A DNA stretch of 64,000 bases from Flavobacteriales bacterium (lineage in GTDB: Bacteria; Bacteroidota; Bacteroidia; Flavobacteriales_F; PHOS-HE28). Both the position numbers and the translations under genes were made by a program. Under the pieces are notes generated by a model that saw only the letters and a list, made by a program, of their open reading frames with translations, made no database searches and had not been told where the DNA came from. This document shows, piece by piece, positions 24,353-33,815 of this stretch. Where the stretch lies: the NCBI GenBank assembly GCA_016712535.1, contig JADJQW010000003.1:451001-515000 (forward strand), read 5' to 3'. How positions within the stretch are numbered: position 1 is the stretch's first letter; each line of letters starts with the position of its first letter.

Positions 24353-25280
24353 GCGCGGGATCGGGTTCTGCGGTTGCCATCACGAAGCGACGTGCCGAGG
24401 CCATGAGCTGCTCGTTCTCTTGCGGGCTAGGCAGTGCCTTGGCGAACTTGACCATGTCCGCGGCGTGAAGCATGTTGCCGAGCAGCACTTGGTGATCGTT
24501 GCTGAGCGGGCTCACGCGCAGCTCGTGCATCAGCTCATCGGTGGTGCGCTCCAATGCTGGCACGTTGTACCGCTCCTCGATGTAGCCCCGCAGCAGGTCG
24601 GTGAGGCGCGATTGATAGGGCTTGTGCAGGCCTTGCTGCCAGAGGCGCTCCTGCTCCAATGCATCGAGCGCGGCGAGCACGCGCTCGTGCAAGGCGATGG
24701 GTGCTGCTTCCAGCACGGGTTCCTGCGGGGCCTTGCGCATGCGGCGCACCAGAAGCATCGCTGCGGCTGCGAGCAACACGGCGAGCCCAGCACCAGCGAT
24801 CCACTTCCATTGCTGCCGTGCCCACCAGAAGAGGCTGAAGGAAAGGCGCTGGATGGGCTTGATGTCCGCAGGCACGGCCGCATCGCCCACCGGGTAGCCA
24901 TCGACGCGCAGCAAGAGGGGCTCGGTCTCCACGGCTCGTTCGCCCACGTTCAGCTTGAAGGGCGGGATGGCCCAATAGCCCGTGTCGAAGGAGGTGATGG
25001 TGATGCGGCGCACGACCCTTGCGCCAGCAGGCCCGCCCGCGCCATCCAGCTCCGCGGTTTCCGGCTCGTTGATCCTGATGACCTCGATATGGCCTGTGAT
25101 CGTATCTCCGATGGCCGGCCACTTCACAGCTGGGCCTTCGGCATTCGCGCTCAGGCTGATCACGGCATGCTCTCCGATGCGGATCCTGGGCGGATCAAGT
25201 CCGACCAGTACCGGGGCTGATTCCTGCGCCTGCATCAGCGCAGGCGCCATCATCGATGCTATGGCCAAGGCCTTGCTCAT
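24339..25280 (-). CDS. Bat operon membrane protein, DUF4381/BatD-like accessory
   Basis: The 313-residue protein has a signal peptide (ALAIASMMAPALMQA), a beta-sandwich periplasmic part (about 20-145, with RIRIGEHAVISLSANAEGP) and one membrane helix (WIAGAGLAVLLAAAAMLLV, about 160-180). A helical cytoplasmic part ends in ALPSPQENEQLMASARRFV. This periplasmic-TM-helical layout matches the DUF4381-like gene found between the DUF58 gene and batA in Bat operons. It may act as an adaptor between the VWA pair and the MoxR ATPase. The start overlaps the DUF58 stop as ATGA. Confidence 0.78.
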   Translation of the reverse strand: MSKALAIASMMAPALMQAQESAPVLVGLDPPRIRIGEHAVISLSANAEGPAVKWPAIGDTITGHIEVIRINEPETAELDGAGGPAGARVVRRITITSFDTGYWAIPPFKLNVGERAVETEPLLLRVDGYPVGDAAVPADIKPIQRLSFSLFWWARQQWKWIAGAGLAVLLAAAAMLLVRRMRKAPQEPVLEAAPIALHERVLAALDALEQERLWQQGLHKPYQSRLTDLLRGYIEERYNVPALERTTDELMHELRVSPLSNDHQVLLGNMLHAADMVKFAKALPSPQENEQLMASARRFVMATAEPDPAHAKA

Positions 25281-26164
25281 CGTCCGCCTTCACGCTGCTT
25301 CAACAACTGCATCAGCGGCCGCACGTAGCCGGTGTCGGTGCCGATCACGGCATGGTCAACGCCGCTGCGGCGCATGGTCTCGCGGGTGCGCTGCGCGTGC
25401 TTGAGGCCAGCGGCGCGGTATGCGTTGCGAACGCGGCTGCTGCTGGTATCGATCCAAAGCTGCTCACCGGTCTCGGGATCGGCCATGCGCACCAATCCGA
25501 TATCCGGCAGTTCGGCCTCGCGCGGATCGGCGGTGCGCAGCACCACGAGGTCGTGCCGACGGTTGGCGATCTTCAGCGCGTCCTCGTAGCCGCTGGCGAG
25601 CAAGTCGCTCACGAGGAAGGCGATGCTGCGCTTCTTGATCACGCTGTTGAGGTAGCGCAGGGCCCCCGCGATGCCGGTGCCGGTGCCCTTGGGCGTGAAT
25701 TCGATCAGTTCGCGGATGATGCGCAGGATGTGGGCGCGGCCCTTCTTCGGCGGGATGAACTTCTCCACGCTGTCGGTGAAGAGGAGCAGGCCCACCTTGT
25801 CGTTGTTCTTGATGGCGCTGAAGGCGATGGTGGCACAGACCTCCGTGACCAGCTCCCGTTTGAGCTGGTGCGTGCTCCCGAAATCGCCGGAACCGCTCAG
25901 GTCGGCCAGCAGCATCACGGTGAGCTCGCGCTCCTCTTCGAACACCTTCACGAACGGATGCCCGAAGCGCGCGGTCACGTTCCAATCGATCGTGCGCACC
26001 TCATCGCCGGGGCTGTATTCGCGCACCTCGCTGAAGGTCATGCCGCGCCCTTTGAACGCGCTGTGGTACTCGCCGCTGAAGATGTGCTCGCTGAGGCCGC
26101 GGGTCTTGAGCTCCACGAGCCGCACCTTCTTCAGGAGTTCCTTGGTATGCTGGGCGGTGTTCAT
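25277..26164 (-). CDS. DUF58 protein of the MoxR/Bat system
   Basis: The 295-residue protein starts MNTAQHTKELLKKVRLVELK. It contains the DUF58 motif VRTIDWNVTARFGHPFVKVFEEERE, followed by a VWA-like core (LTVMLLADLSGSGDFGS). DUF58 proteins accompany MoxR ATPases and are thought to be their chaperoned partners. The start at 26164 gives the normal family length; the longer frame to 26341 reads antisense into moxR. Confidence 0.92.
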   Translation of the reverse strand: MNTAQHTKELLKKVRLVELKTRGLSEHIFSGEYHSAFKGRGMTFSEVREYSPGDEVRTIDWNVTARFGHPFVKVFEEERELTVMLLADLSGSGDFGSTHQLKRELVTEVCATIAFSAIKNNDKVGLLLFTDSVEKFIPPKKGRAHILRIIRELIEFTPKGTGTGIAGALRYLNSVIKKRSIAFLVSDLLASGYEDALKIANRRHDLVVLRTADPREAELPDIGLVRMADPETGEQLWIDTSSSRVRNAYRAAGLKHAQRTRETMRRSGVDHAVIGTDTGYVRPLMQLLKQREGGR

Positions 26165-26229
26165 GCGAAAGTCAGTAGCAAGGGCAGGCGCAAGGGCGTC
26201 GCGCCCGCTCCCGCCCCTGCTGCTTGGGT

Positions 26230-27258
<1,029 letters not shown>

Positions 27259-27277
27259 GCGGATGATCGAATGAAGG

Positions 27278-27285
27278 CAAAGGTG
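27278..27285 (-). promoter_or_regulatory. -7 promoter box of the Bat operon
   Basis: CACCTTTG on the minus strand, one mismatch from TAnnTTTG, 19 nt before the moxR ATG. Confidence 0.4.
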
Positions 27286-27399
27286 CCGGGGCGGCTTTCG
27301 GGGCAGCCACGGCCCGCCGTTAAAGCGTGTTAACCTCTCGCATGGGCCATGCAACGCTCAGCCGTGGGCACCGCGTACCGCCGCGATCCGTGCGCCCGA

Positions 27400-27407
27400 T
27401 ACCTTCG
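27400..27407 (+). promoter_or_regulatory. -7 box abutting the MazG-like gene start
   Basis: TACCTTCG ends 5 nt before the ATG at 27413 and predicts a leaderless mRNA. Confidence 0.45.
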
Positions 27408-27412
27408 GCCGC

Positions 27413-27832
27413 ATGGATGCCCCCACCACCAATGCCCTGACGCTCGCTGAGGCCACCACGCATGTGCGCACCTTCCACGAGGCCTTCGGGATCGCCAACG
27501 CCGATGCCCCGCTCGGCGCCATCGGTGACCGTGATGCGCTGCTGCGCTACAAGCTGATCCGCGAGGAGAACGAGGAGTACCTCGATGCCGCCCTGCGCGG
27601 TGACCTGGTGGAGGTTGCGGATGCATTGGGCGATATCCTGTACATCCTCTGCGGCACCTTGCTGAAGCACGGCCTCGAGCACAAGATCGACGAGGTGTTC
27701 CGCGAGATCCAGCGCAGCAACATGAGCAAGCTCGGGGCCGATGGCAAGCCGATCTACCGAGAAGATGGAAAGGTGCTGAAGGGGCCCGGCTACTTCAAGC
27801 CCGATATCGCAGCGGTGCTTGAAGGCGCTTGA
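27413..27832 (+). CDS. MazG-like nucleoside triphosphate pyrophosphohydrolase
   Basis: The 139-residue all-alpha protein carries the metal-binding pattern of the MazG/HisE-like pyrophosphohydrolases: REENEEYLDAA (EExxE type) followed by EVADALGDILYI (ExxD). An insert ending KVLKGPGYFKPDI is typical of the phage/Bacteroidota subgroup. It likely hydrolyses a non-canonical or surplus NTP to NMP and pyrophosphate; the substrate is not evident. The start has a -7 box only 5 nt upstream and no Shine-Dalgarno-like sequence. Confidence 0.83.
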   Translation: MDAPTTNALTLAEATTHVRTFHEAFGIANADAPLGAIGDRDALLRYKLIREENEEYLDAALRGDLVEVADALGDILYILCGTLLKHGLEHKIDEVFREIQRSNMSKLGADGKPIYREDGKVLKGPGYFKPDIAAVLEGA

Positions 27833-27838
27833 ACCAGG

Positions 27839-28894
27839 TCAATTCGGCCACTCATACGCGCGGCACCAAGCGTAGAGCGATTTGATGGCAGCTTCGTTCG
27901 AACGGATCCACTTCGACACGTGCTCATCCTCAGCGGTGGCCTGCATCACCATGGCAGCCGTTTCGAGATGGCCGGCCTGCTTCAGTTGCCGGAAGAAAGG
28001 GACGTAGTACTCCCAATAGAATCCGCTCTGCTTGCCCTCAGGGTCTTCGAGCAGGCCGATGAGCATATCGAGCTTGCCGGAGAAGAGCTCAGAAGGCTCC
28101 TTCTTCTTGTTCTTCTTGTCCATATCGGCCGCAGTGAGCATGGCGAGCATCAGTTCAGCGGTGGTGAAATCGTTCACGCGCCGCGCGGTGTCGCCCTCAG
28201 CGGGCAGGCGGCTGGCATCCACGCGGATGGTGATGTTCTTCTTGCCGGTACGCTCCACATTGCCTTCCATGGTCTGCTTCATGAGCTCAAGGTTCGCCTT
28301 TGCGCGCCCGCTCTCGGGCTCAAGGATCAGGAAACGCGCGAAGGCGAGCACGGCGCGCACGCGTTCGCCCTGACCGGCCTCGATCCGTGCGATGCCGTTG
28401 TGGCTGCTGGCGTGCTCCGGATTGCGCATGGCCGATTGCTGGAAGCTGACCACGGCCTCATCGTAGCGTTTAAGGCCTGCGAGGGTGACGCCCTCGTTGT
28501 ACCAGAGCTGATGGTCTTCGGGCGAGGCTTCTTGAGCGCGGCGGTACATGATGAGCGCCTCCTCTGCACGGCCCAGGTGATCGAGCGAGTTGGCATAGGC
28601 GAGCAGCACCATGCTGATCTGGTCATTGGCGCCGTGGATGGCCAGTGTATGGTCGGATAGCGCGATGCACTCCTCGAAGCGCTGCGCCGTGCAGAGCGTG
28701 TGGCATTTCTCGGCCAAGGCGAGGAAGTTGTCCTTGTCGGCCTCCAACGCCGCATCGTATTTGGCAATGGCCTGGATGTAGGAGCGATCGTCGTGCAACA
28801 CAACACCTTCGCGCACAAGCGCATGAGCAGTGGCGGGATCCTGGGCGCACGCCGTGCCGACCGAGAACAGCATGAGCAGGACTGGAATGCGCAT
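27839..28894 (-). CDS. Secreted TPR-repeat protein
   Basis: The 351-residue protein has a signal peptide (MRIPVLLMLFSVGTACAQ) and about five TPR units between residues 24 and 205, for example IQAIAKYDAALEADKDNFLAL, EEALIMYRRAQEASPEDHQ and DEAVVSFQQSAMRNPEHAS. The C-terminal 140 residues form a different, mostly helical region with a basic KKNKKKE patch and no recognised family. It probably sits in the periplasm and mediates protein contacts. It converges with the MazG-like gene. Confidence 0.8.
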   Translation of the reverse strand: MRIPVLLMLFSVGTACAQDPATAHALVREGVVLHDDRSYIQAIAKYDAALEADKDNFLALAEKCHTLCTAQRFEECIALSDHTLAIHGANDQISMVLLAYANSLDHLGRAEEALIMYRRAQEASPEDHQLWYNEGVTLAGLKRYDEAVVSFQQSAMRNPEHASSHNGIARIEAGQGERVRAVLAFARFLILEPESGRAKANLELMKQTMEGNVERTGKKNITIRVDASRLPAEGDTARRVNDFTTAELMLAMLTAADMDKKNKKKEPSELFSGKLDMLIGLLEDPEGKQSGFYWEYYVPFFRQLKQAGHLETAAMVMQATAEDEHVSKWIRSNEAAIKSLYAWCRAYEWPN

Positions 28895-28938
28895 GCAGCA
28901 GCGTGATGGTTGCGTGGTGTGGGCGAAAGTGCCTGGGA

Positions 28939-29292
28939 TCAGATGTCCTTCCGGTCGAGGTCCTCGAAGTTCACGTCCGTGAAGGGAGGCGCATCGGAGT
29001 CGGCTTCGCGCGGCGCCTGATCGGAGCCATTGCTGTAATCGCCAGTGGCGCGGAGACGCTCAATCTCGTCCACCGCGTCCTGCAATCCGTCGATGAATTT
29101 CTCGAAGTCCTCTTTATAGAGGAAGATCTTGTGCTTGTCGTAGTGCGTGGTGCCGTCCTCGTGCGTGTGCTTCTTGCTCTCGGTGATGGTGAGGAAGAGG
29201 TCGCGGCCGCGCGTGCTCTTCACATCGAAGAAGTAGGTCCGCTTCCCGGCCCTCACGGCCTTGGAGTAAACATCCTCACGATCGTCGCGCAT
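28939..29292 (-). CDS. DUF3276 family protein, PUR-alpha-like nucleic-acid binder
   Basis: The 117-residue protein contains the Bacteroidota-specific DUF3276 fold: AVRAGKRTYFFDVKSTRGRDLFLTITESKK, then HKIFLYKEDFEKFIDGLQDAVD. This is a single PUR repeat that binds single-stranded DNA/RNA in characterised relatives. The tail (SDAPPFTDVNFEDL) is acidic. The start at 29292 gives the family length, and a perfect -7 box TACATTTG (29316-29323) 23 nt upstream rules out the longer frame. Confidence 0.9.
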   Translation of the reverse strand: MRDDREDVYSKAVRAGKRTYFFDVKSTRGRDLFLTITESKKHTHEDGTTHYDKHKIFLYKEDFEKFIDGLQDAVDEIERLRATGDYSNGSDQAPREADSDAPPFTDVNFEDLDRKDI

Positions 29293-29315
29293 GGCTGGGC
29301 AGGGTATGGCGAACC

Positions 29316-29323
29316 CAAATGTA
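29316..29323 (-). promoter_or_regulatory. -7 promoter box of the DUF3276 gene
   Basis: TACATTTG on the minus strand is a full consensus match 23 nt before the ATG. Confidence 0.6.
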
Positions 29324-29447
29324 GCAGGGGCGGTGAAACGGCCAAATCCATGTTGCATCGCTCGCCGTGACTGAAGAAGGCATCCTGCGCCCCAGGCTCA
29401 GCTGGCCGCGGAGTGCTGCCCCCTGCCCATTGCACGGGCCGAAAGCC

Positions 29448-29522
29448 TACCTTGCGCCCCCTTGGTGCTTTTACCAAGGTCAACACGCGGCATTACAACC
29501 GCCGCACGATTCCCCAAGTCCA
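29448..29522 (+). promoter_or_regulatory. Promoter and leader of the cold-shock gene
   Basis: TACCTTG at 29448-29454 is a plausible -7 box. It leaves a leader of about 60 nt before the csp ATG, the longest of the clear leaders here; cold-shock mRNAs often carry structured leaders. Confidence 0.4.
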
Positions 29523-29714
29523 ATGGCAAGTGGTACAGTGAAGTTCTTCAATACGGAGAAAGGTTTCGGGTTCATCACCCCCGATGAAGGCGGCAAGGAC
29601 GTCTTCGTGCACAAGACCGGCACGCTCGATCAGATCCGCGAAGGCGACAAGGTCACCTTCGAAGTGGAGCAGAGCCCCAAAGGCCCAAACGCTGTGCAAG
29701 TGAAGCGCGGCTAA
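29523..29714 (+). CDS. Cold-shock domain protein
   Basis: The 63-residue protein is a single cold-shock domain (MASGTVKFFNTEKGFGFITP) with RNP1 KGFGFIT and RNP2 DVFVHKT. It is a five-stranded OB-fold that binds single-stranded RNA/DNA and melts mRNA structure. The gene is monocistronic with its own promoter and a strong terminator. The start is set by the family length; the frame continues upstream but without homology. Confidence 0.96.
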   Translation: MASGTVKFFNTEKGFGFITPDEGGKDVFVHKTGTLDQIREGDKVTFEVEQSPKGPNAVQVKRG

Positions 29715-29733
29715 CCGCATAACGAAGCACTGG

Positions 29734-29758
29734 AGCCCTCCGCCACAAGCGGGGGGCT
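29734..29758 (+). terminator. Rho-independent terminator of the cold-shock gene
   Basis: AGCCCTCCGC, loop CACAA, GCGGGGGGCT followed by TCTTGTTT. Confidence 0.88.
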
Positions 29759-29999
29759 TCTTGTTTCATAGGAGTCCGTGCTCGGCCGGTTCCGACTGAG
29801 CCATGCAGGATTTTTGGCCCCAGGGAGCGTGGTGGAGATTCGCTGGTGCTACCGTGCTCAGTTCTTAGCGCGTCTCACCGCGTTGCGATGCCCCGGCCAT
29901 CAATCCGCGAACCTCCCATCACTCGCCGGCACGATCGGTTGCTTCTCGCGCATAGGTTGCACAGCAGCGATGGACGACAAACCCGGCATCGCGGAACAG

Positions 30000-30383
30000 A
30001 TGGACAACAGCACGAATGCACTCAATTGGTTCGAGATCGCCGTGAGCGACCTCGACCGCGCGCAACGCTTCTACGAGACCGTCTTCGGCATCCGCATGGA
30101 AGCCATGGACTTCCCAGGCATGCAGATGCGCGCCTTCCCCGGCGATGGCATGAACGGCAAGGTGGGCGGCGCACTGGTGAAGAGCGAGCAGCACACGCCG
30201 AGCTCCACGGGCGCGGTGATCTACCTGAATGCGAATCCCGATCTGAGCGAGGCGCTGGGCCGCGTGGAGAAAGCGGGTGGCCAGGTGATGGTCCCCAAGA
30301 CGCAGATCTCACCCGAGATCGGTTACATGGCTTTCTTCATGGACACCGAGGGCAACGCGGTGGCCATGCACAGCCAAGGCTGA
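30000..30383 (+). CDS. VOC-superfamily (glyoxalase/bleomycin-resistance-like) protein
   Basis: The 127-residue protein has the paired beta-alpha-beta-beta-beta modules of the VOC superfamily: NWFEIAVSDLDRAQRFYETVFG at the start and AFFMDTEGNAVAMHSQ at the end. Classic glyoxalase I metal ligands are not all present, so it is not lactoylglutathione lyase; this type is usually annotated as a VOC protein of unknown substrate. An in-frame ATG at 29970 would add ten residues. Confidence 0.82.
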   Translation: MDNSTNALNWFEIAVSDLDRAQRFYETVFGIRMEAMDFPGMQMRAFPGDGMNGKVGGALVKSEQHTPSSTGAVIYLNANPDLSEALGRVEKAGGQVMVPKTQISPEIGYMAFFMDTEGNAVAMHSQG

Positions 30384-30390
30384 GAAGGGG

Positions 30391-32157
30391 TCACCGCTTC
30401 ACCACCTTCACGCTTTGCCGCCCGGTCGCGCTTTCGACAAGGAGGTGATAGGCTCCGGGGCTCAGGTAGCGAAGGTCCGCGAAGGCGCGGCCATCGGCGT
30501 GCATGGGCGCATCGTGGATCAGCATGGCCTCACGGCCCAGTGCATCGCGCAGCGTGATGCGCACGCGCTGCGTGCCGGAGCTGCCGAGGGTGATCGTGAG
30601 GATGTCGCTGGTGGGGTTGGGGTACACCTCGGTGAGGATCGGCCCTTGCGATCCGATGCCCGCGTTGATGTCGAGCACGCGGAAGCGCCACCAGCCATGC
30701 GGCGCGGTGATGGGGCGCACCTGCTGCTTGCCGCTGTTGGCCATGGCCTGGATGTAGTAGTAGATGAGGCTGCCGGCGGGATGCGCGGGGATGGCGGCGC
30801 TCCAGCTGTTGTTGGCACCAGCCGTCATGCTCACGGGCGTATAACCGGCGGTGGTATCGGTGGTCCAATAGACCTCGGCTGATGCGATGCCGCTCTTGTG
30901 CCGGATGTAGGCCTCCACGTTGTAGGGGATGGCGGTCTCGTAGGTGTCGGTGAGGCGCTGGTGGCGGATCAGCAGCGGATCGGCCACGCCGATGGTCTTG
31001 GTGATGCAGTGGATGGCGCCGCTCTGGCTGATGATGTTGTTGCCGCTGTCGTCGCAATCGATGCCCACCACGCGGTAGCCGGGCAGGTTCTCGCGCAGGA
31101 TCCGGAGGCCGGTGGTGTCGTACTGCTCGCGGTAAGTGGGCACGAGCACCGTTCTATTGATGAAGATGTTGTTGGCGTAGGTGCGGTAGCTGCCGCTCGG
31201 AGGATAAGCGCCGCCGGTGCTGGGCGGCATGGGGATGCGAGCGATGCGGTAGGGCGTGCCGAACACGGAGTTGAAGTTGCTCAGTACGTATTGGATGTTC
31301 TGCTCGATCTGCGGGCCATCGCTCACCCCGGTGGGGAACTCTCCGATGAGCAAGGTCTCCTCATCCAGCAGCTTCATGTGCATGTCGATGTGGTTGATGT
31401 TGTCGTAGGGCAGGGGCGTCATCTTCACGTAGCGTCCCGGCTGGATGCCCATGAACTGGTTCATCACGTTATCCACGCTGGCGGCATCGCGCACGGTGGT
31501 GTTGTAATCGCCGTTTGGCCCGTTCTCCTCGAGCACCAGATCGCTGCTGAACGCCGTCCCGAAGCCGTCGGCCATGAAGTTGCCGCCGGTGTGCACCAGG
31601 TCCCACGGCGCGGTGGTGGTGCTGTAGATGCCGATGTTCTTCGCCGTGGCGATCTCGTCGCTCAGCGCATTGTCCAGTGGGCGCGGGCGGTTGTAGATCC
31701 AGTCGAGCAGATAAAGCGAGTCCACTTCGTTGGCGTAGATGCATTCCGGGCCGTAGTCGCGCATCCAGATGCTATTGAAGGGTGCTTCGAGGAAGGTAAT
31801 GTTGTCGAGGTCGGTGATGGGGCCGCCGCTGCTGCTGTTCTGAAGGGTGCTGATCACGGCATCCTGATCGCTGCACACGATCAGCACCTCGCACTCGTCC
31901 TTGGCGTAGCGCACGATCTGCTTCAGGATCCCGGGGAAACTCGTCCACGTGATCACCAAGGTCTGCACCTCCTCCCATTCGGCCATGGTGCGGGGTGCGA
32001 ATGGGGGCGGGGTGGTGATGCCGCGCGCACCGGCAGCGAGGCCTTCCTTGTAGGCCGGGATCAGCGGCACCTCATGCGGCGCGAGCTGATGCGGAAGGTC
32101 CTGGGCGTGCAGGTTGATGGTCAGCGCAAGGGCGGAGAATGCAGCGAAACGCTTCAT
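30391..32157 (-). CDS. T9SS-secreted agmatine deiminase-family / peptidylarginine deiminase-like enzyme
   Basis: The 588-residue protein has a signal peptide (MKRFAAFSALALTINLHAQ) and a guanidino-group-modifying enzyme domain (about 45-375). Catalytic elements are WMRDYGPE (Asp), VHTGGNFMADG, NHIDMHMKLLDE (His) and SGAIHCITKTIG (nucleophile Cys). Such enzymes convert agmatine or arginine side chains to carbamoyl/citrulline products with release of ammonia. A beta-sandwich region follows (about 390-480), then a T9SS type A sorting domain from TEVYPNPTSDILTI (about 505) to VKVVKR. Secretion and surface attachment distinguish it from cytoplasmic agmatine deiminases; Porphyromonas gingivalis PPAD is the known secreted relative. 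A TACCTTGC box lies 18 nt upstream. Confidence 0.88.
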   Translation of the reverse strand: MKRFAAFSALALTINLHAQDLPHQLAPHEVPLIPAYKEGLAAGARGITTPPPFAPRTMAEWEEVQTLVITWTSFPGILKQIVRYAKDECEVLIVCSDQDAVISTLQNSSSGGPITDLDNITFLEAPFNSIWMRDYGPECIYANEVDSLYLLDWIYNRPRPLDNALSDEIATAKNIGIYSTTTAPWDLVHTGGNFMADGFGTAFSSDLVLEENGPNGDYNTTVRDAASVDNVMNQFMGIQPGRYVKMTPLPYDNINHIDMHMKLLDEETLLIGEFPTGVSDGPQIEQNIQYVLSNFNSVFGTPYRIARIPMPPSTGGAYPPSGSYRTYANNIFINRTVLVPTYREQYDTTGLRILRENLPGYRVVGIDCDDSGNNIISQSGAIHCITKTIGVADPLLIRHQRLTDTYETAIPYNVEAYIRHKSGIASAEVYWTTDTTAGYTPVSMTAGANNSWSAAIPAHPAGSLIYYYIQAMANSGKQQVRPITAPHGWWRFRVLDINAGIGSQGPILTEVYPNPTSDILTITLGSSGTQRVRITLRDALGREAMLIHDAPMHADGRAFADLRYLSPGAYHLLVESATGRQSVKVVKR

Positions 32158-32175
32158 GGTTCTGGATAGTGAGCC

Positions 32176-32183
32176 GCAAGGTA
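32176..32183 (-). promoter_or_regulatory. -7 promoter box of the secreted deiminase gene
   Basis: TACCTTGC on the minus strand, 18 nt before the ATG. Confidence 0.4.
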
Positions 32184-32343
32184 GCGCGCGGCCCTTTGCG
32201 ATCGAGCGGGCTTCGACCTAGCTGCGAATCCATTCGCTGGATCCTACGATGCCGGCTTGTTGCCATCCTCTTGCCACGGAGTAGCTGCCGAAGATCCGGC
32301 TCAGCAACAAAGGCGCTTGCGACATCACTGGCCGCACCGGGTC

Positions 32344-32377
32344 GCTCCGAGCCTGCCTGCCGAAGGCATGGCGGAGC
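32344..32377 (-). terminator. Hairpin downstream of mltF, possible terminator
   Basis: GCTCCG ... CGGAGC pairs around an inner CCTGCC/GGCATGG stem with a short loop. It lies 14 bp after the mltF stop codon in the direction of transcription. There is no T run, so it may act only in processing or with Rho. Confidence 0.35.
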
Positions 32378-32390
32378 GAAGGAGTCCCGC

Positions 32391-33815
32391 TCAGCTTTCC
32401 ACCTTCCTTTTTCCACCTCCTCCCAGCTGCTCCCTTACAGCCAATACGCCGCGTACGTAATTGAACACCTGGCTGCCTTTGCAGTAGCCGTTCTTCATCT
32501 CGGGACGGAGGTAGAATCGTGGCTTGGCGAGTAAAAGCACGGCGCGTTCCACATGCCCTTCCCAGCGCGCGGGGTCGAGGCCGAGTTGATCGGCCAGGCG
32601 CTGTGCGTCGATGATGTGCCCAGGGCCGGCGTTGTAGCTGGCCAGCACGAAGCGCATGCGTTGCTGCCGGTCGGGGATGGCGCGCAGCCAGATGGTGTCG
32701 AGCCGGGCGAGGTAGCGCGCAGCTGCGCGGATATGGTCCTCCACCACGCTGCTGGTGTCGAGACCGAAGCGGGCCGCGGTGCGCGGCATGATCTGCATGA
32801 TGCCCATGGCGCCTTTGTGCGAGGTCACGGTGCTGTCGAATCGCGATTCCTTCCAAGCCATGGCGGCCAGGAGCTTCCAGTCGTACGCTAGGCCCGAAGC
32901 GTGCGCGCGGAAGTATCGGTCGAAGGGCGAGATGCTGTCCCGGGAGAGGCCTTTCATGCGGCGAGAGCGCAAGGGACCTGGAGGTGGCACAGGAGCCCTA
33001 TGCGCCTTCATCAGTTTCGCCAGCTCCATGAGCTCGTGTTCATCGCTCTGCCAGACCTCGATCGCCTTGCGCAGGTCCGGCGCATTCCTTCGGATCACCA
33101 AGCGCCAAGGCACCGCTTCGCCCGCCGGTCCCTCGAATTGCAGGGCCGGGAAGCGCGCTGCCTCATGTTCAGCGCGGAGGCGCGATACGATGGCGGCAGG
33201 CACGCGGCCCAAGAGCACTTCCATGAGCAAATCGTCCTCCGTGTCAGCGCTGTCGTGCAGGGCGCGCTGCACTGTGAACTTGTTCCATCCTGAATAGCGG
33301 TGGTGCGCGAAAGGCGAGGAAATGGCGAGCGCTGCGCTATCCATGACTGGACCCAGCGCCGGGCCGGAGCCTTCCTTCGCATCGGGTCGCAGCCTGACGA
33401 TCATCGGTGCCGATGATGCGAAGGGATCCGATTGATGGTAATGGCGCCGTTCGGCACCGTCCAGGAAAAGCGGCGCAGCGATGAGGTCGGCCCGGCCATC
33501 CCAGAGGGCGGCCAGCATGGCGTCGGGATGCGCCATGGGCACGGCGCTGACATTCAGTCCTTGCGCCTTGGAGAAGCGCGTGATCCATTGCCATGCCAGT
33601 CCGCGTTCGCCTTTCGGCGTTTCTTCCCACACGAGGGGGTCGCGCAGCACGATCACGCGCAGGGTGTCGTTCGCGATGATGTCCAGGTCGCGCTCCGCTT
33701 CGATGCCGCTCCAAGGGTCACCGGGGCCATCATCCGCCACGGTCCATTGCACCAGCGCATACACCAGGATGAAGGCTGCTGCAGCCGCTACGAACACCCA
33801 CCACCTGCGCTTCAT
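32391..33815 (-). CDS. mltF: MltF-like membrane-bound lytic transglycosylase
   Basis: The 474-residue protein has an N-terminal membrane helix (about 5-24). It has a periplasmic substrate-binding-protein-like domain (about 50-275, with TLRVIVLRDPLVWEE and DLIAAPLFLD) and a C-terminal SLT domain (about 295-425). The SLT domain has catalytic Glu in AMAWKESRFDSTV, then GAMGIMQIMPRTAARFG and VLASYNAGPGHI. MltF cleaves the glycan strands of peptidoglycan to 1,6-anhydro products. Its start overlaps the stop codon of acpH as ATGA, so the two are co-translated. Confidence 0.9.
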   Translation of the reverse strand: MKRRWWVFVAAAAAFILVYALVQWTVADDGPGDPWSGIEAERDLDIIANDTLRVIVLRDPLVWEETPKGERGLAWQWITRFSKAQGLNVSAVPMAHPDAMLAALWDGRADLIAAPLFLDGAERRHYHQSDPFASSAPMIVRLRPDAKEGSGPALGPVMDSAALAISSPFAHHRYSGWNKFTVQRALHDSADTEDDLLMEVLLGRVPAAIVSRLRAEHEAARFPALQFEGPAGEAVPWRLVIRRNAPDLRKAIEVWQSDEHELMELAKLMKAHRAPVPPPGPLRSRRMKGLSRDSISPFDRYFRAHASGLAYDWKLLAAMAWKESRFDSTVTSHKGAMGIMQIMPRTAARFGLDTSSVVEDHIRAAARYLARLDTIWLRAIPDRQQRMRFVLASYNAGPGHIIDAQRLADQLGLDPARWEGHVERAVLLLAKPRFYLRPEMKNGYCKGSQVFNYVRGVLAVREQLGGGGKRKVES

